Position numbers and translations under genes: made by a program. The notes beneath the pieces were generated by a model. It was not told the origin of the DNA, ran no database searches, and worked only from the letters and a program-made list of their open reading frames with translations. From contig DGQK01000062.1 of the NCBI GenBank assembly GCA_002390745.1, forward strand, positions 118,094 through 171,617: a stretch of 53,524 nucleotides of DNA. The letters run 5' to 3'. Positions 43,856 to 52,100 of the stretch are shown in pieces (positions within the stretch are counted from its first letter, which is position 1; every line of letters begins with the position of its first letter). The DNA comes from Bacteroidetes bacterium UBA4416 (GTDB lineage: Bacteria > Bacteroidota > Bacteroidia > B-17B0 > Aurantibacillaceae).

Positions 43856-44719
43856 CTATCCTAAGTATTGTTGCAACAATTTGCTCCTGGAGCTGTGACG
43901 CAGGCGACGGATCGCTTTTTCTTTGATCTGGCGCACACGCTCACGGGTGAGGTCGAACTTGTCACCGATCTCTTCCAGCGTTAAACCATGGTTGAGGCCG
44001 ATGCCGAAGAACAGCTTCACTACATCTCGCTCTCTTTCCGTCAAGGTGGATAAAGCGCGGTCTATCTCTTTGGATAAAGATTCCATGATCAGGCCCGAAT
44101 CCGCTTTCAAGGAATCGTGGTTTACCAACACGTCCAGCAGAGAGCTTTCTTCGCCGTTGGCAAACGGTGCGTCCATGCTCACATGACGACCGGAAACTTT
44201 CATGGTATCGGATACTTTATCGATCGGCAGGTCCAGTAATTCGGCCAGCTCCTCGGCGCTTGGTTCGCGCTCGTATTCCTGCTCCAGTTTCGAATACGCT
44301 TTGTTGATCTTATTTAAAGAACCTACCTGGTTCAACGGTAAGCGCACAATACGCGACTGCTCGGCCAAAGCCTGCAGGATTGATTGACGGATCCACCATA
44401 CTGCATAAGAGATGAATTTGAAACCACGGGTTTCGTCGAAACGGCGGGCCGCTTTGATCAAACCTAAATTTCCTTCATTGATCAGATCCGGTAAGCTTAA
44501 ACCCTGGTTCTGGTATTGTTTGGCCACCGACACCACGAAACGAAGGTTGGCACGGGTCAGTTTTTCCAAAGCATCCTGATCTCCATCCTTGATTTTCTTG
44601 GCGAGCACAACTTCTTCCTCTGCCGTGATTAATTCCTCCCTCCCAATTTCCTGTAAGTACTTATCTAAAGATGCGCTTTCGCGGTTGGTGATGGATTTGG
44701 TGATTTTTAACTGCCTCAT
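43856..44719 (-). CDS. rpoD: Primary sigma factor (Bacteroidota type)
   Basis: A 287-residue housekeeping sigma factor. Region 1.2 starts at SLDKYLQEIGREELITAEEE and region 1.1 is absent, as in the Bacteroidota primary sigma. Region 2 has DLINEGNLGLIKAARRFDETRGFKFISYAVWWIRQSI; region 3 and region 4 (TLEEIGDKFDLTRERVRQIKEKAIRRLR) are intact. It recognises the TTTG/TAnnTTTG promoters seen through this window. Its own promoter appears to lie at 44747-44778, and a terminator closes the gene. Confidence 0.96.
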   Translation of the reverse strand: MRQLKITKSITNRESASLDKYLQEIGREELITAEEEVVLAKKIKDGDQDALEKLTRANLRFVVSVAKQYQNQGLSLPDLINEGNLGLIKAARRFDETRGFKFISYAVWWIRQSILQALAEQSRIVRLPLNQVGSLNKINKAYSKLEQEYEREPSAEELAELLDLPIDKVSDTMKVSGRHVSMDAPFANGEESSLLDVLVNHDSLKADSGLIMESLSKEIDRALSTLTERERDVVKLFFGIGLNHGLTLEEIGDKFDLTRERVRQIKEKAIRRLRHSSRSKLLQQYLG

Positions 44720-44746
44720 GATGTGATATTGGGATTTATAAGCCTA

Positions 44747-44778
44747 CAAAGGTACGAAAAAAAGGCAATTTTCCCAAC
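44747..44778 (-). promoter_or_regulatory. Promoter of the primary sigma factor gene
   Basis: On the minus strand, GTTG, a 20-bp spacer and TACCTTTG match the Bacteroidota promoter. The -7 box occupies 44747-44754, 27 bp upstream of the start codon. Confidence 0.7.
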
Positions 44779-44887
44779 TTTGTATTCTATTGATTATTAA
44801 ATGATTATATTTTCGCGCTGTTTTTAACATATTTGTTCACCTCTGTAGAAAAGAAATCCGCCGCTTCAATCTCTTACCACGTAAGCC

Positions 44888-46351
44888 TTACAGGCCAAGA
44901 GCATAATAGGCCCTGATGCCGTTCGGGTACACGCCTTCAATCAGCACGCCACCCGTTTTGTTTTCCAGCACATCTTTGATGTCTTTCAGGCCATTGATCT
45001 TTTTCTTGTCAACCGACGTAATGATAAAGCCTTCTTTGATGCTGGCGCCTGCGAGCTTGCCCGGCTCCAGTTTCGAGATCCTGACGCCTCCGCTGATATT
45101 GTAGCGGCTGATGTCTTCCGGGCTTAATTCTTCAAATACGGCGCCAAGTGAGTTCACGGAAGCCCTCATTACTTCAGGCTTTTTAATGATGCCCGTGGTG
45201 TTGTCCTTGTTTTTCAATACTACCGGGATGATCACTTCTTTTTCATTCCTCATCACCGTTACGTTAATCTTGTCGCTTGGCCTGTACTTGCCGATCTGCT
45301 CAAGGAATTCGGAGGTGCTTCCTACGGCCACCCCTTCCACGGTCGTCACCACATCGCCCTGTTTAATGCCTGCTTCCTCAGCAGCGCCATTGGCAGTGAT
45401 ACCGTTGATGTACACGCCTTTCAGGTGTTTCAGCTGTTTCTCGGCAGCAAAGCGCGAGTCGATGTCCTGGATGCTCAGCCCCATAAAGGCACGCTGCACG
45501 TTGCCGTATTCTACCAGGTCGGCCACTACTTTTTTTACGATGTTGACAGGGATGGCAAATGAGTAACCCTGGTAAGAACCGTTGTTGGAAGCAATAGCGG
45601 TGTTGATACCGACCAGGTCGCCGTTGGTATCAACCAATGCACCGCCACTGTTTCCGGGGTTCACGGCCGCATCGGTCTGTATGAACGACTCGATAGGCGC
45701 CAGTGAACCGGCAGCCCCGCTGTGATCGAGGATATTGATGTTGCGGCCTTTGGCGCTCACAATTCCGGCTGTCACCGTAGAGTTAAGGTTAAAGGGATTT
45801 CCTACTGCCAGCACCCACTCCCCTACTTTCACACCGTCGGAGTTGCCGTAGGCGATGTAAGGCAGCTCTTTTTCGCGGATCTTCAATAAGGCCAGGTCGG
45901 TCGTAGGATCAGTGCCGATCACTTCGCCGGTGTAGCTCCGCTTATCGTTCAAAACGACTTCGATCTTTGTGGCGCCGGCTACCACGTGATTATTGGTAAC
46001 GATGTAGCCATCGTTGCTGATGATGACACCGCTGCCGCTGCCCTGCATCACATTAGGCTGGCGCTGCCTTCCGAAAAACAGCTCCTGGAAAGGATCGTAA
46101 GCCAGGTTCTTATTCTCTACAATAGTTTTGATATGCACCACTGCGTTCAGGGACTTTTCTGCCGAAGCAACAAAGTCGGGAGCATTGGCTACCGAAGCGC
46201 CGTGGTAGGAAGCCAGCTGCGCCGGTGGAGCAGCGTATGGATTATAGCTTAAGGAGGTATTGCCTGACGATTGATTGATATAATAATTACCAACCAAAGC
46301 AAATGCACCGCCAACAAGGCCGATGCATACCGATGAGATGATTTTTTTCAT
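44888..46351 (-). CDS. HtrA/DegP-type serine protease
   Basis: A 487-residue envelope protease and chaperone for misfolded proteins. I chose the ATG at 46351 (MKKIISSVCIGLVGGAFALVG), which gives a proper signal or anchor sequence; an upstream in-frame ATG would put 13 hydrophilic residues before it. The triad is visible as VTNNHVV (His), TTDLALLKI (Asp) and NPGNSGGALV (Ser). Two PDZ domains follow, the first at MGLSIQDIDSRF onward and the second at EELSPEDISRYNISGGVRI onward. Expected in the periplasm. Confidence 0.95.
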   Translation of the reverse strand: MKKIISSVCIGLVGGAFALVGNYYINQSSGNTSLSYNPYAAPPAQLASYHGASVANAPDFVASAEKSLNAVVHIKTIVENKNLAYDPFQELFFGRQRQPNVMQGSGSGVIISNDGYIVTNNHVVAGATKIEVVLNDKRSYTGEVIGTDPTTDLALLKIREKELPYIAYGNSDGVKVGEWVLAVGNPFNLNSTVTAGIVSAKGRNINILDHSGAAGSLAPIESFIQTDAAVNPGNSGGALVDTNGDLVGINTAIASNNGSYQGYSFAIPVNIVKKVVADLVEYGNVQRAFMGLSIQDIDSRFAAEKQLKHLKGVYINGITANGAAEEAGIKQGDVVTTVEGVAVGSTSEFLEQIGKYRPSDKINVTVMRNEKEVIIPVVLKNKDNTTGIIKKPEVMRASVNSLGAVFEELSPEDISRYNISGGVRISKLEPGKLAGASIKEGFIITSVDKKKINGLKDIKDVLENKTGGVLIEGVYPNGIRAYYALGL

Positions 46352-46621
46352 AGTATTTGGTCCGTTTTGTTTGTGTTTGTTGTGTAACATATGTTTACTG
46401 AAATCTGACAGTATAACGCGAATTTAAATATGAAGTTATCGTTTCCCTGAGGCTTTTAACAATACTTAACCTGGGCCCCTTTTAAGGCTGTGAAATGTTA
46501 AATTATTTCATCAAAAAAACGTTAACAACTGGTGTTCAGAGGGTTTATAAAAAGCCCTTTATATTTTTAAAGCAGCCCGGTTGCAAAGCAAAAAATGCGT
46601 AATTTCATGTCCTGAATCTTC

Positions 46622-47272
46622 ATGAAATTTAAGTATAAAATACCGCCCTTTGTGTTTGGCGTATCAGTGGGTTTACTGGCCGGTGTTGCATTTTTCATAT
46701 TTAAGATCGACGATTACATCAAAAAGATCAACAAGCCTTCGATCGACAACATCAAGATTGTGGAGCAAACGGTAAAGGAAGATTCCGGCGACGATAAAAA
46801 ATCGCGGAAGGAAGACGGGAATGACAGGCAAAAGCACAAGCCAAGCATCAACACCAAACATTCTCCCAACATCAATTACAATGAAGTGGACGAACTTCTG
46901 AAGGAAGAAGAAGCGATCAAAGTTGCCCAGGAAGAATTGCTTTCTGTGAAAAACATCAAAGTGATCAACCTCGATGTGCGCAGCCGGAAAGACACGCTCA
47001 CCGGCCAACTGGCGGGTGTAACGAGTTCCGATTATCCGAACATGTTCTTTGTGGAGTTCTGGAAAACACCGCTCAACTCCAAAGGCTACCGCATGACGCG
47101 CAACCGCGTGATCCTCTACGGCCTGTCGGATTTCAGCAGCATTACCATCTATAAGGTGGACGACAACTACTATCTCAAAAACGATGACCTCGTTTATAAA
47201 ATCTCTGCAGGTACCGAGTTCAAGCCGATGGAACCGGTGAACGACAGCGAACTGCTTGCACGCATCAATTAA
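46622..47272 (+). CDS. Membrane-anchored protein of unknown function
   Basis: A 216-residue protein with one N-terminal membrane segment (about 8-27, PPFVFGVSVGLLAGVAFFIF). A highly charged, low-complexity linker rich in Lys, Asp and Glu spans about 45-80. A folded C-terminal domain of about 120 residues includes YPNMFFVEFWKTPLNSKGYR and ILYGLSDFSSITIYKVDDNY. I recognise no family. It lies 14 bp before dapF and may share its mRNA, and is divergent from the HtrA gene. Confidence 0.75.
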   Translation: MKFKYKIPPFVFGVSVGLLAGVAFFIFKIDDYIKKINKPSIDNIKIVEQTVKEDSGDDKKSRKEDGNDRQKHKPSINTKHSPNINYNEVDELLKEEEAIKVAQEELLSVKNIKVINLDVRSRKDTLTGQLAGVTSSDYPNMFFVEFWKTPLNSKGYRMTRNRVILYGLSDFSSITIYKVDDNYYLKNDDLVYKISAGTEFKPMEPVNDSELLARIN

Positions 47273-47286
47273 ATCATTTTTTATTC

Positions 47287-48084
47287 ATGCAGCTCACGTG
47301 TTACAAATACCAGGGTACAGGAAATGATTTTGTACTCATCGACAACCGCGAAAAAACAGTATCCTTAAACACTGAACAAGTCCGCCTGCTCTGCGACCGG
47401 CGCTTCGGCATTGGCGCGGACGGCCTGATGCTGCTGGAGCTGGAGCCGGGCATCGATTTCAAGATGGTATACTTTAACAGCGACGGGCGCGAAAGCAGCA
47501 TGTGCGGAAATGGCGGACGCTGCATTACGGCCTTTGCCAAGCACCTGGGCATCATTGGGTCGGAAGCACGGTTCCTGGCGGTAGACGGCCTGCACGAAGC
47601 GAAGATTTCCGATGAGCAGGTATCGCTGAAAATGAACGACGTGCGCCAGCTGGAAGTGGGCGACGATTTCTTTTACCTGAACACCGGCTCCCCGCACTAC
47701 GTGAAATTCGTGAAGGACCTCGATGGCCTCGATGTGTACGAAGAGGGCCGGAAGATCCGCTACAGCCTACGCTTCAAGGAAGAAGGCACGAATGTGAACT
47801 TTGCAGAGCGCCGCGAAGGCGAGCTCTTCGTGCGCACCTACGAGCGCGGCGTGGAAGACGAAACCTACTCCTGCGGCACGGGTGTTACCGCAGTGGCACT
47901 GGTGGCCGGCTACAAAGGCTGGAGCACCGACAAGCACAGCTGCCGCATCAAAACCCCGGGCGGGCTTCTTAACGTGAGGTTTGAGAAGGTCCTCGAATCC
48001 ACCTTTTACAACATCTGGCTCGAAGGCCCCGCCACCTTTGTGTTTAAGACGGAAATCGAGGTGAAGGATGAAGCCGGGAACTGA
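47287..48084 (+). CDS. dapF: Diaminopimelate epimerase
   Basis: A 265-residue DapF that interconverts LL- and meso-diaminopimelate for lysine and peptidoglycan synthesis. The two catalytic Cys are Cys73 (MCGNGGRC) and Cys196 (SCGTGVTA). The opening YKYQGTGNDFVLID and GIGADGLM are also family marks. The gene looks distinctly GC-richer than cas9 further right. It ends 21 bp from the convergent response regulator gene. Confidence 0.97.
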   Translation: MQLTCYKYQGTGNDFVLIDNREKTVSLNTEQVRLLCDRRFGIGADGLMLLELEPGIDFKMVYFNSDGRESSMCGNGGRCITAFAKHLGIIGSEARFLAVDGLHEAKISDEQVSLKMNDVRQLEVGDDFFYLNTGSPHYVKFVKDLDGLDVYEEGRKIRYSLRFKEEGTNVNFAERREGELFVRTYERGVEDETYSCGTGVTAVALVAGYKGWSTDKHSCRIKTPGGLLNVRFEKVLESTFYNIWLEGPATFVFKTEIEVKDEAGN

Positions 48085-48105
48085 TCCGGCACATAAGCCC
48101 AAGGC

Positions 48106-48753
48106 CTAGTTGCAGCTGCCGAGCCCGTTCTTGATGCCATAGGCGATGAGGTCGGAAAGGCTTTTGAGGCCTGTTTTCAGATAGATATTGGTTTTATGAA
48201 ACTCCACCGTGCGCTCGGCGATCCGGAGCATATGCCCTATTTGCTTATTGGAATTGCCCTGGCAGGCCAGGCGAAGCACCTCCACCTCGCGGGATGAAAG
48301 CACATAGGTGTTCTCAAAATTCTCTAAGGAATGCTTATTGAGCCGCGCGGCCAGTTCGGTCGAAAGGTCGTAACAGTTGCCGTTTTCTTTGACTTTATAA
48401 ATGGCCTCTACCAGCACCTCCACATCGCATCCTTTCGGGATGAAGCCATGCGCGCCTTTTTCGAAATACATGGCCACAATGGAAGGGTTGAATTCCATGC
48501 TCACCATGATGACCCGCGGGTCGGGGAAGCGCTGCCTCAGCACCTCCAGGGTTTGGGTGCCGGTCATCACAGGCATCTGGATATCGAGCAGCACCACATC
48601 TGCCTGCCGGCTGTTGAGTGTTTTCAGAAGCTCACTGCCGTTGGCAGCCTCGCCGATGACGCTAAGCCCCGGATCAAACTTTAAAAGTGAAATAATTCCC
48701 TGACGGAACATCGCATGATCGTCCGCTATTACAATTCTTATTTGTTCATCCAC
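48106..48753 (-). CDS. NarL/LuxR-family response regulator, orphan
   Basis: A 215-residue response regulator. The receiver domain has acidic residues Asp11/Asp12, the phosphorylation site Asp57 (LLDIQMP), Ser85 and Lys107 (GFIPKGC). The DNA-binding HTH (about 145-210) reads LSSREVEVLRLACQGNSNKQ and ends ERTVEFHKTNIYLKTGLKSL. No histidine kinase is adjacent. It is divergent from cas9 across a 390-bp region with two related dyads, one of them 67 bp upstream of its own start. Target genes unknown. Confidence 0.93.
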   Translation of the reverse strand: MDEQIRIVIADDHAMFRQGIISLLKFDPGLSVIGEAANGSELLKTLNSRQADVVLLDIQMPVMTGTQTLEVLRQRFPDPRVIMVSMEFNPSIVAMYFEKGAHGFIPKGCDVEVLVEAIYKVKENGNCYDLSTELAARLNKHSLENFENTYVLSSREVEVLRLACQGNSNKQIGHMLRIAERTVEFHKTNIYLKTGLKSLSDLIAYGIKNGLGSCN

Positions 48754-48818
48754 AATCGACAGCTGCTAAAGAGAGAGTACTCCATTCACACAACTAAAGT
48801 AAAGATATGCCGAAAATT

Positions 48819-48842
48819 CAACCTGCGGTTTACCACAGGTTG
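48819..48842. promoter_or_regulatory. Dyad 1 upstream of the response regulator
   Basis: CAACCTG (48819-48825), ten bases, CAGGTTG (48836-48842). The inner GGT and ACC are also symmetric, giving a near-perfect dyad over 24 bp centred on TT. It lies just upstream of the weak minus-strand -7 match, where an operator overlapping the -33 box would be. Confidence 0.55.
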
Positions 48843-48927
48843 AGTAGCACGGAACAGTAGCTGCTGATGACTCTAATCATCATCCGGGCAACTCCATATG
48901 AATCCAGGGGCTTAGTATCAAGGTGCA

Positions 48928-48949
48928 CACCTAAGGTTATCCATAGGTG
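48928..48949. promoter_or_regulatory. Dyad 2 upstream of cas9
   Basis: CACCTA, ten bases, TAGGTG, with inner GG and CC also symmetric. Its 20-bp core matches dyad 1 at 15 of 20 positions. It ends 21 bp before the TATATTTG box on the cas9 side. Confidence 0.55.
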
Positions 48950-48969
48950 CTATTGTATTGAAATTATAA

Positions 48970-48977
48970 TATATTTG
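48970..48977 (+). promoter_or_regulatory. Candidate -7 box for cas9
   Basis: TATATTTG matches TAnnTTTG on the plus strand. No TTTG lies about 19 bp upstream, but dyad 2 does, which fits a regulated promoter. Transcripts from here would run through the tracrRNA gene in antisense before cas9. Confidence 0.45.
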
Positions 48978-49041
48978 GAGCAAGCAACATATACTCTAAA
49001 AGAACATTCCCCCGAATGAGAAAACGAAAGTATACGAAAAT

Positions 49042-49069
49042 AAAAAAGCCCCCGTTAAAAGTCGAGGGC
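49042..49069 (-). terminator. Terminator of the tracrRNA candidate
   Basis: GCCCTCG and CGGGGGC pair over seven positions (one G-U) around ACTTTTAA, then T6 on the minus strand. On the plus strand the hairpin lacks a T-tract, so its direction is minus. Confidence 0.88.
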
Positions 49070-49116
49070 AACTTGATGTTTACACAACGGAAAAATCCTT
49101 ATTGTGATTTGCTTTC
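49042..49116 (-). ncRNA. Candidate tracrRNA for the type II-C Cas9
   Basis: Read on the minus strand: GAAAGCAAATCACAAT (anti-repeat), then AAGGATTTTTCCGTT (GGA/TCC hairpin, the nexus-like element), GTGTAAACATCAAGTT, then the terminator GCCCTCG-ACTTTTAA-CGGGGGC followed by six Ts (49047-49042). The complement of the anti-repeat, ATTGTGATTTGCTTTC, agrees with the start of Bacteroidota type II repeats as I recall them (GTTGTGATTTGCTTTC). A promoter in the right place supports transcription. The predicted RNA is about 70-75 nt. No array is in the window to confirm pairing. Confidence 0.85.
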
Positions 49117-49120
49117 GGAT

Positions 49121-49151
49121 CAAATGTATAATAAAAAACAATTATGGCAAA
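49121..49151 (-). promoter_or_regulatory. Promoter of the tracrRNA candidate, overlapping the cas9 start
   Basis: On the minus strand, TTTG (49151-49148), exactly 19 bp, then TACATTTG (49128-49121): a full consensus match. The -33 box lies within codons 2-3 of cas9, so the two genes share sequence at their 5' ends. Confidence 0.82.
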
Positions 49152-52100
49152 AAAAATTTTAGGATTAGACCTTGGAACAACCTCCATCGGTTTCGCAAAA
49201 GTCATTGAAGGCAAACAGCCTGAGGATTCGTCTATTGAAAAGATCGGGGTTCGTGTGAATCCATTAACGACTGATGAGCAAACTAATTTTGAAAAAGGAA
49301 AACCGGTTTCGGCTAATGCCGAAAGAACGTTGAAACGTGGGGCAAGACGAAACCTGGATCGCTATCAGCTCAGAAGAGACAACCTGATTGAGGTTCTGAA
49401 AAAAAACAAGATCATTGATGATGATTCAGTTCTTGCTGAGGATGGAAAAAATACTACCCACTCCACCTATGCTCTCAGAGCTTTGGCTGCTTCACATAAA
49501 ATAGACCTGGATGCATTTGCACGCGTTCTTCTTGCCATTAACAAAAAACGGGGATATAAAAGTAGTAGAAAAGCCAAAAATGAAGATGAAGGACAAATTA
49601 TTGACGGAATGGAGATTGCCAAGCGCTTATATGAAGAAAAACTGACTCCGGGACAGCTGGCTTACCAGCTATTGAAAAATGGAAAAAAATACCTTCCTGA
49701 CTTCTATCGCTCCGATCTACATGCTGAACTGGATAAGGTATGGGATTTTCAAAAACAATTTCACCCGGATATTTTAACCAATGAATTCAAAAAGCACCTG
49801 GAAGGCAAAGGTCAAAGGGCCACATCGGCTGCTTTTTGGGGTTGGCATAAATTTAACACTGCCGAAAACAAAGCTAAAAACCGTGAAGAAAAGAAATTGC
49901 AAGCCTATGAATGGCGCAGTATGGCCACAAGCAAGCAACTAAGCAAGGAGGAAGTCGCCCATGTCATTACGGATATTAATAATGATTTGAATAAGTCCAG
50001 TGGGTATTTAGGGGCAATCAGCGATAGAAGCAAAGAACTTTTTTTTAATAAGCAAACTGTTGGTCAATACCTGTACAAGCAATTACAGAAAAATCCTCAT
50101 ACCCGCCTAAAAGGACAAGTATTCTACAGGCAGGACTACATGGATGAATTTGAACAAATATGGGAAACCCAAGCCAACTATTACCCTGAATTAACCAAGG
50201 AGCTAAAATCCGAGATCAGGGACATTTGCATTTTTTATCAGCGGAAACTTAAATCACAAAAAGGCCTGATCAGTTTTTGTGAATTTGAATCGCGTGAAAT
50301 AGAAACTCAAAAAAACGGGCAGACGGCAAAACGAAAAATCGGGCTACGGGTCAGCCCTAAATCGTCACCGTTGTTCCAGGAGTTTAAGATTTGGCAGGTG
50401 TTACACAACCTTGAGTTCAGAAACAAAAACACAAAAGAACGCTATACCCCTGATCAGGAAGCCAAACAAAAACTATTTGATGAACTCAACATCAAAGGGA
50501 ATCTCAAATCGACAACAGCTCTTAAACTTTTAGGCCATAAGCCAAAAGAATGGGAAGCTAATTATGATACTCTTGAAGGAAACCGTACCAATAAAGCACT
50601 ATACGATGCTTATCTGAAAATACTTGAACTGGAAGGCTACGATGAAGATCTTTTTAAACTCATCTCAAACGACGATATTGATGTTTCCCTGATTGAAAAG
50701 CCTGCTGCTGAGATCAAAGCCATGATCTCCACTATTTTTGATTCACTTGGCATAGATAAAGCCATTTTAGATTTTGATGCTGAGAAAGATGGAAAAGAAT
50801 TTGAAAAACAAGCATCATATCAGCTATGGCATTTATTGCTCTCTTATGAAGAAGATGATTCGGCGAGTGGAAATGAAAAGCTTTATGAATTACTCAAGAT
50901 CAAATTCGGTTTTAAGAAAGAGCATAGTCAGGTTCTCGCCCAGATAGCACTCAGCGCTGATTATGGCAACCTTAGTGCAAAAGCCATGCGAAAGATCTAC
51001 CCTTACATCAGGGAAGCCTCGTACGACAAAGCCTGCTTGCAAGCGGGATATAATCACTCGGCGGCATCCCTTACCAAAGAGCAGATTGAGAACAGACCAT
51101 TGAAGCCCAGACTGGAGCTATTGAAGAAAAACAGCCTTAGAAATCCTGTGGTCGAGAAGATCCTTAATCAAATGGTAAACGTTGTCAACACACTCATTGA
51201 AGAGGAGAACATAAAAAACAGAGCTCTGGGGCTGCCAGAGGATTTTCATTTTGATGAAATCCGGATAGAGCTGGCTCGGGATCTGAAAAAGAACGCTAAG
51301 GAACGGGCAGAATTATCTGCAAACATGAGCGACTCGAAACGGAAACATGAAGACATCTCGAAAGTCCTGATAAAAGAATTTGGCATTCCAAATCCAACGC
51401 GAAATGACGTTATCCGATATAAGCTATACCAAGAACTAAAGAACAATGGGTATAAAGATTTATACACTAATACTTATATCCCCAAAGAAATTTTATTCAG
51501 TAAGCAAATTGATGTAGATCACATCATCCCTCAAATGAAATTGTTTGACGATAGTTTTTCAAATAAAACGGTCGTTTTCAAAAAAGACAATCTTGATAAA
51601 GGCAATAAGACAGCGATTGACTATATAGAAAGCAAGTATGGCAGTAAAGCAGTAATTGAATTTATTGAAAGGATCTCACATTTGTTCGAACTCGGGAAAA
51701 AGAATCCGGAGGAAGGAATCTCAAAAGCAAAATTTCAAAAGCTACAAAAAAAGGAAACTGAGATTGGAGAGGGATTTATTGAAAGGGATTTACGAGACAG
51801 CCAGTATATTGCCAAAAAAGCAAAAAATATGCTTCTCGAAATTTGCCACCGTGTCGTTTCAACGAGCGGTCAAATCACGAATCGGCTGCGCGAAGATTGG
51901 GACCTGGTAAATATCATGCAGGAAATAAACATATCGAAATACCGCGCTCTTGGCTTAACAGAAATGATCGAGAAAAAAGACGGAGGAAAAAAAGAGCGCA
52001 TTATCGACTGGAGTAAGCGTAACGATCACCGGCATCACGCAATGGATGCTTTAACCATTGCTTTTACCAAACATAGCCACATCCAATACCTTAATCACCT

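Larger units (their letters stand above)
48754..49143. other. Divergent regulatory region between the response regulator and cas9
   Basis: This 390-bp gap has no protein gene I can support. From left to right it contains a TATCTTTA near-match on the minus strand (48800-48807), dyad 1 (48821-48840), dyad 2 (48929-48948), a plus-strand -7 match TATATTTG (48970-48977), and the tracrRNA candidate with its terminator and promoter (49042-49151). Confidence 0.7.

Noticed and set aside
49048..49069. Hairpin as a plus-strand terminator ahead of cas9
   Set aside because: There is no T-tract on the plus strand; the T6 is on the minus strand.
49101..49116. ATTGTGATTTGCTTTC as a CRISPR repeat or array on the plus strand
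   Set aside because: Only one copy is seen in the window; with the minus-strand promoter and terminator it is better read as the anti-repeat of a tracrRNA.
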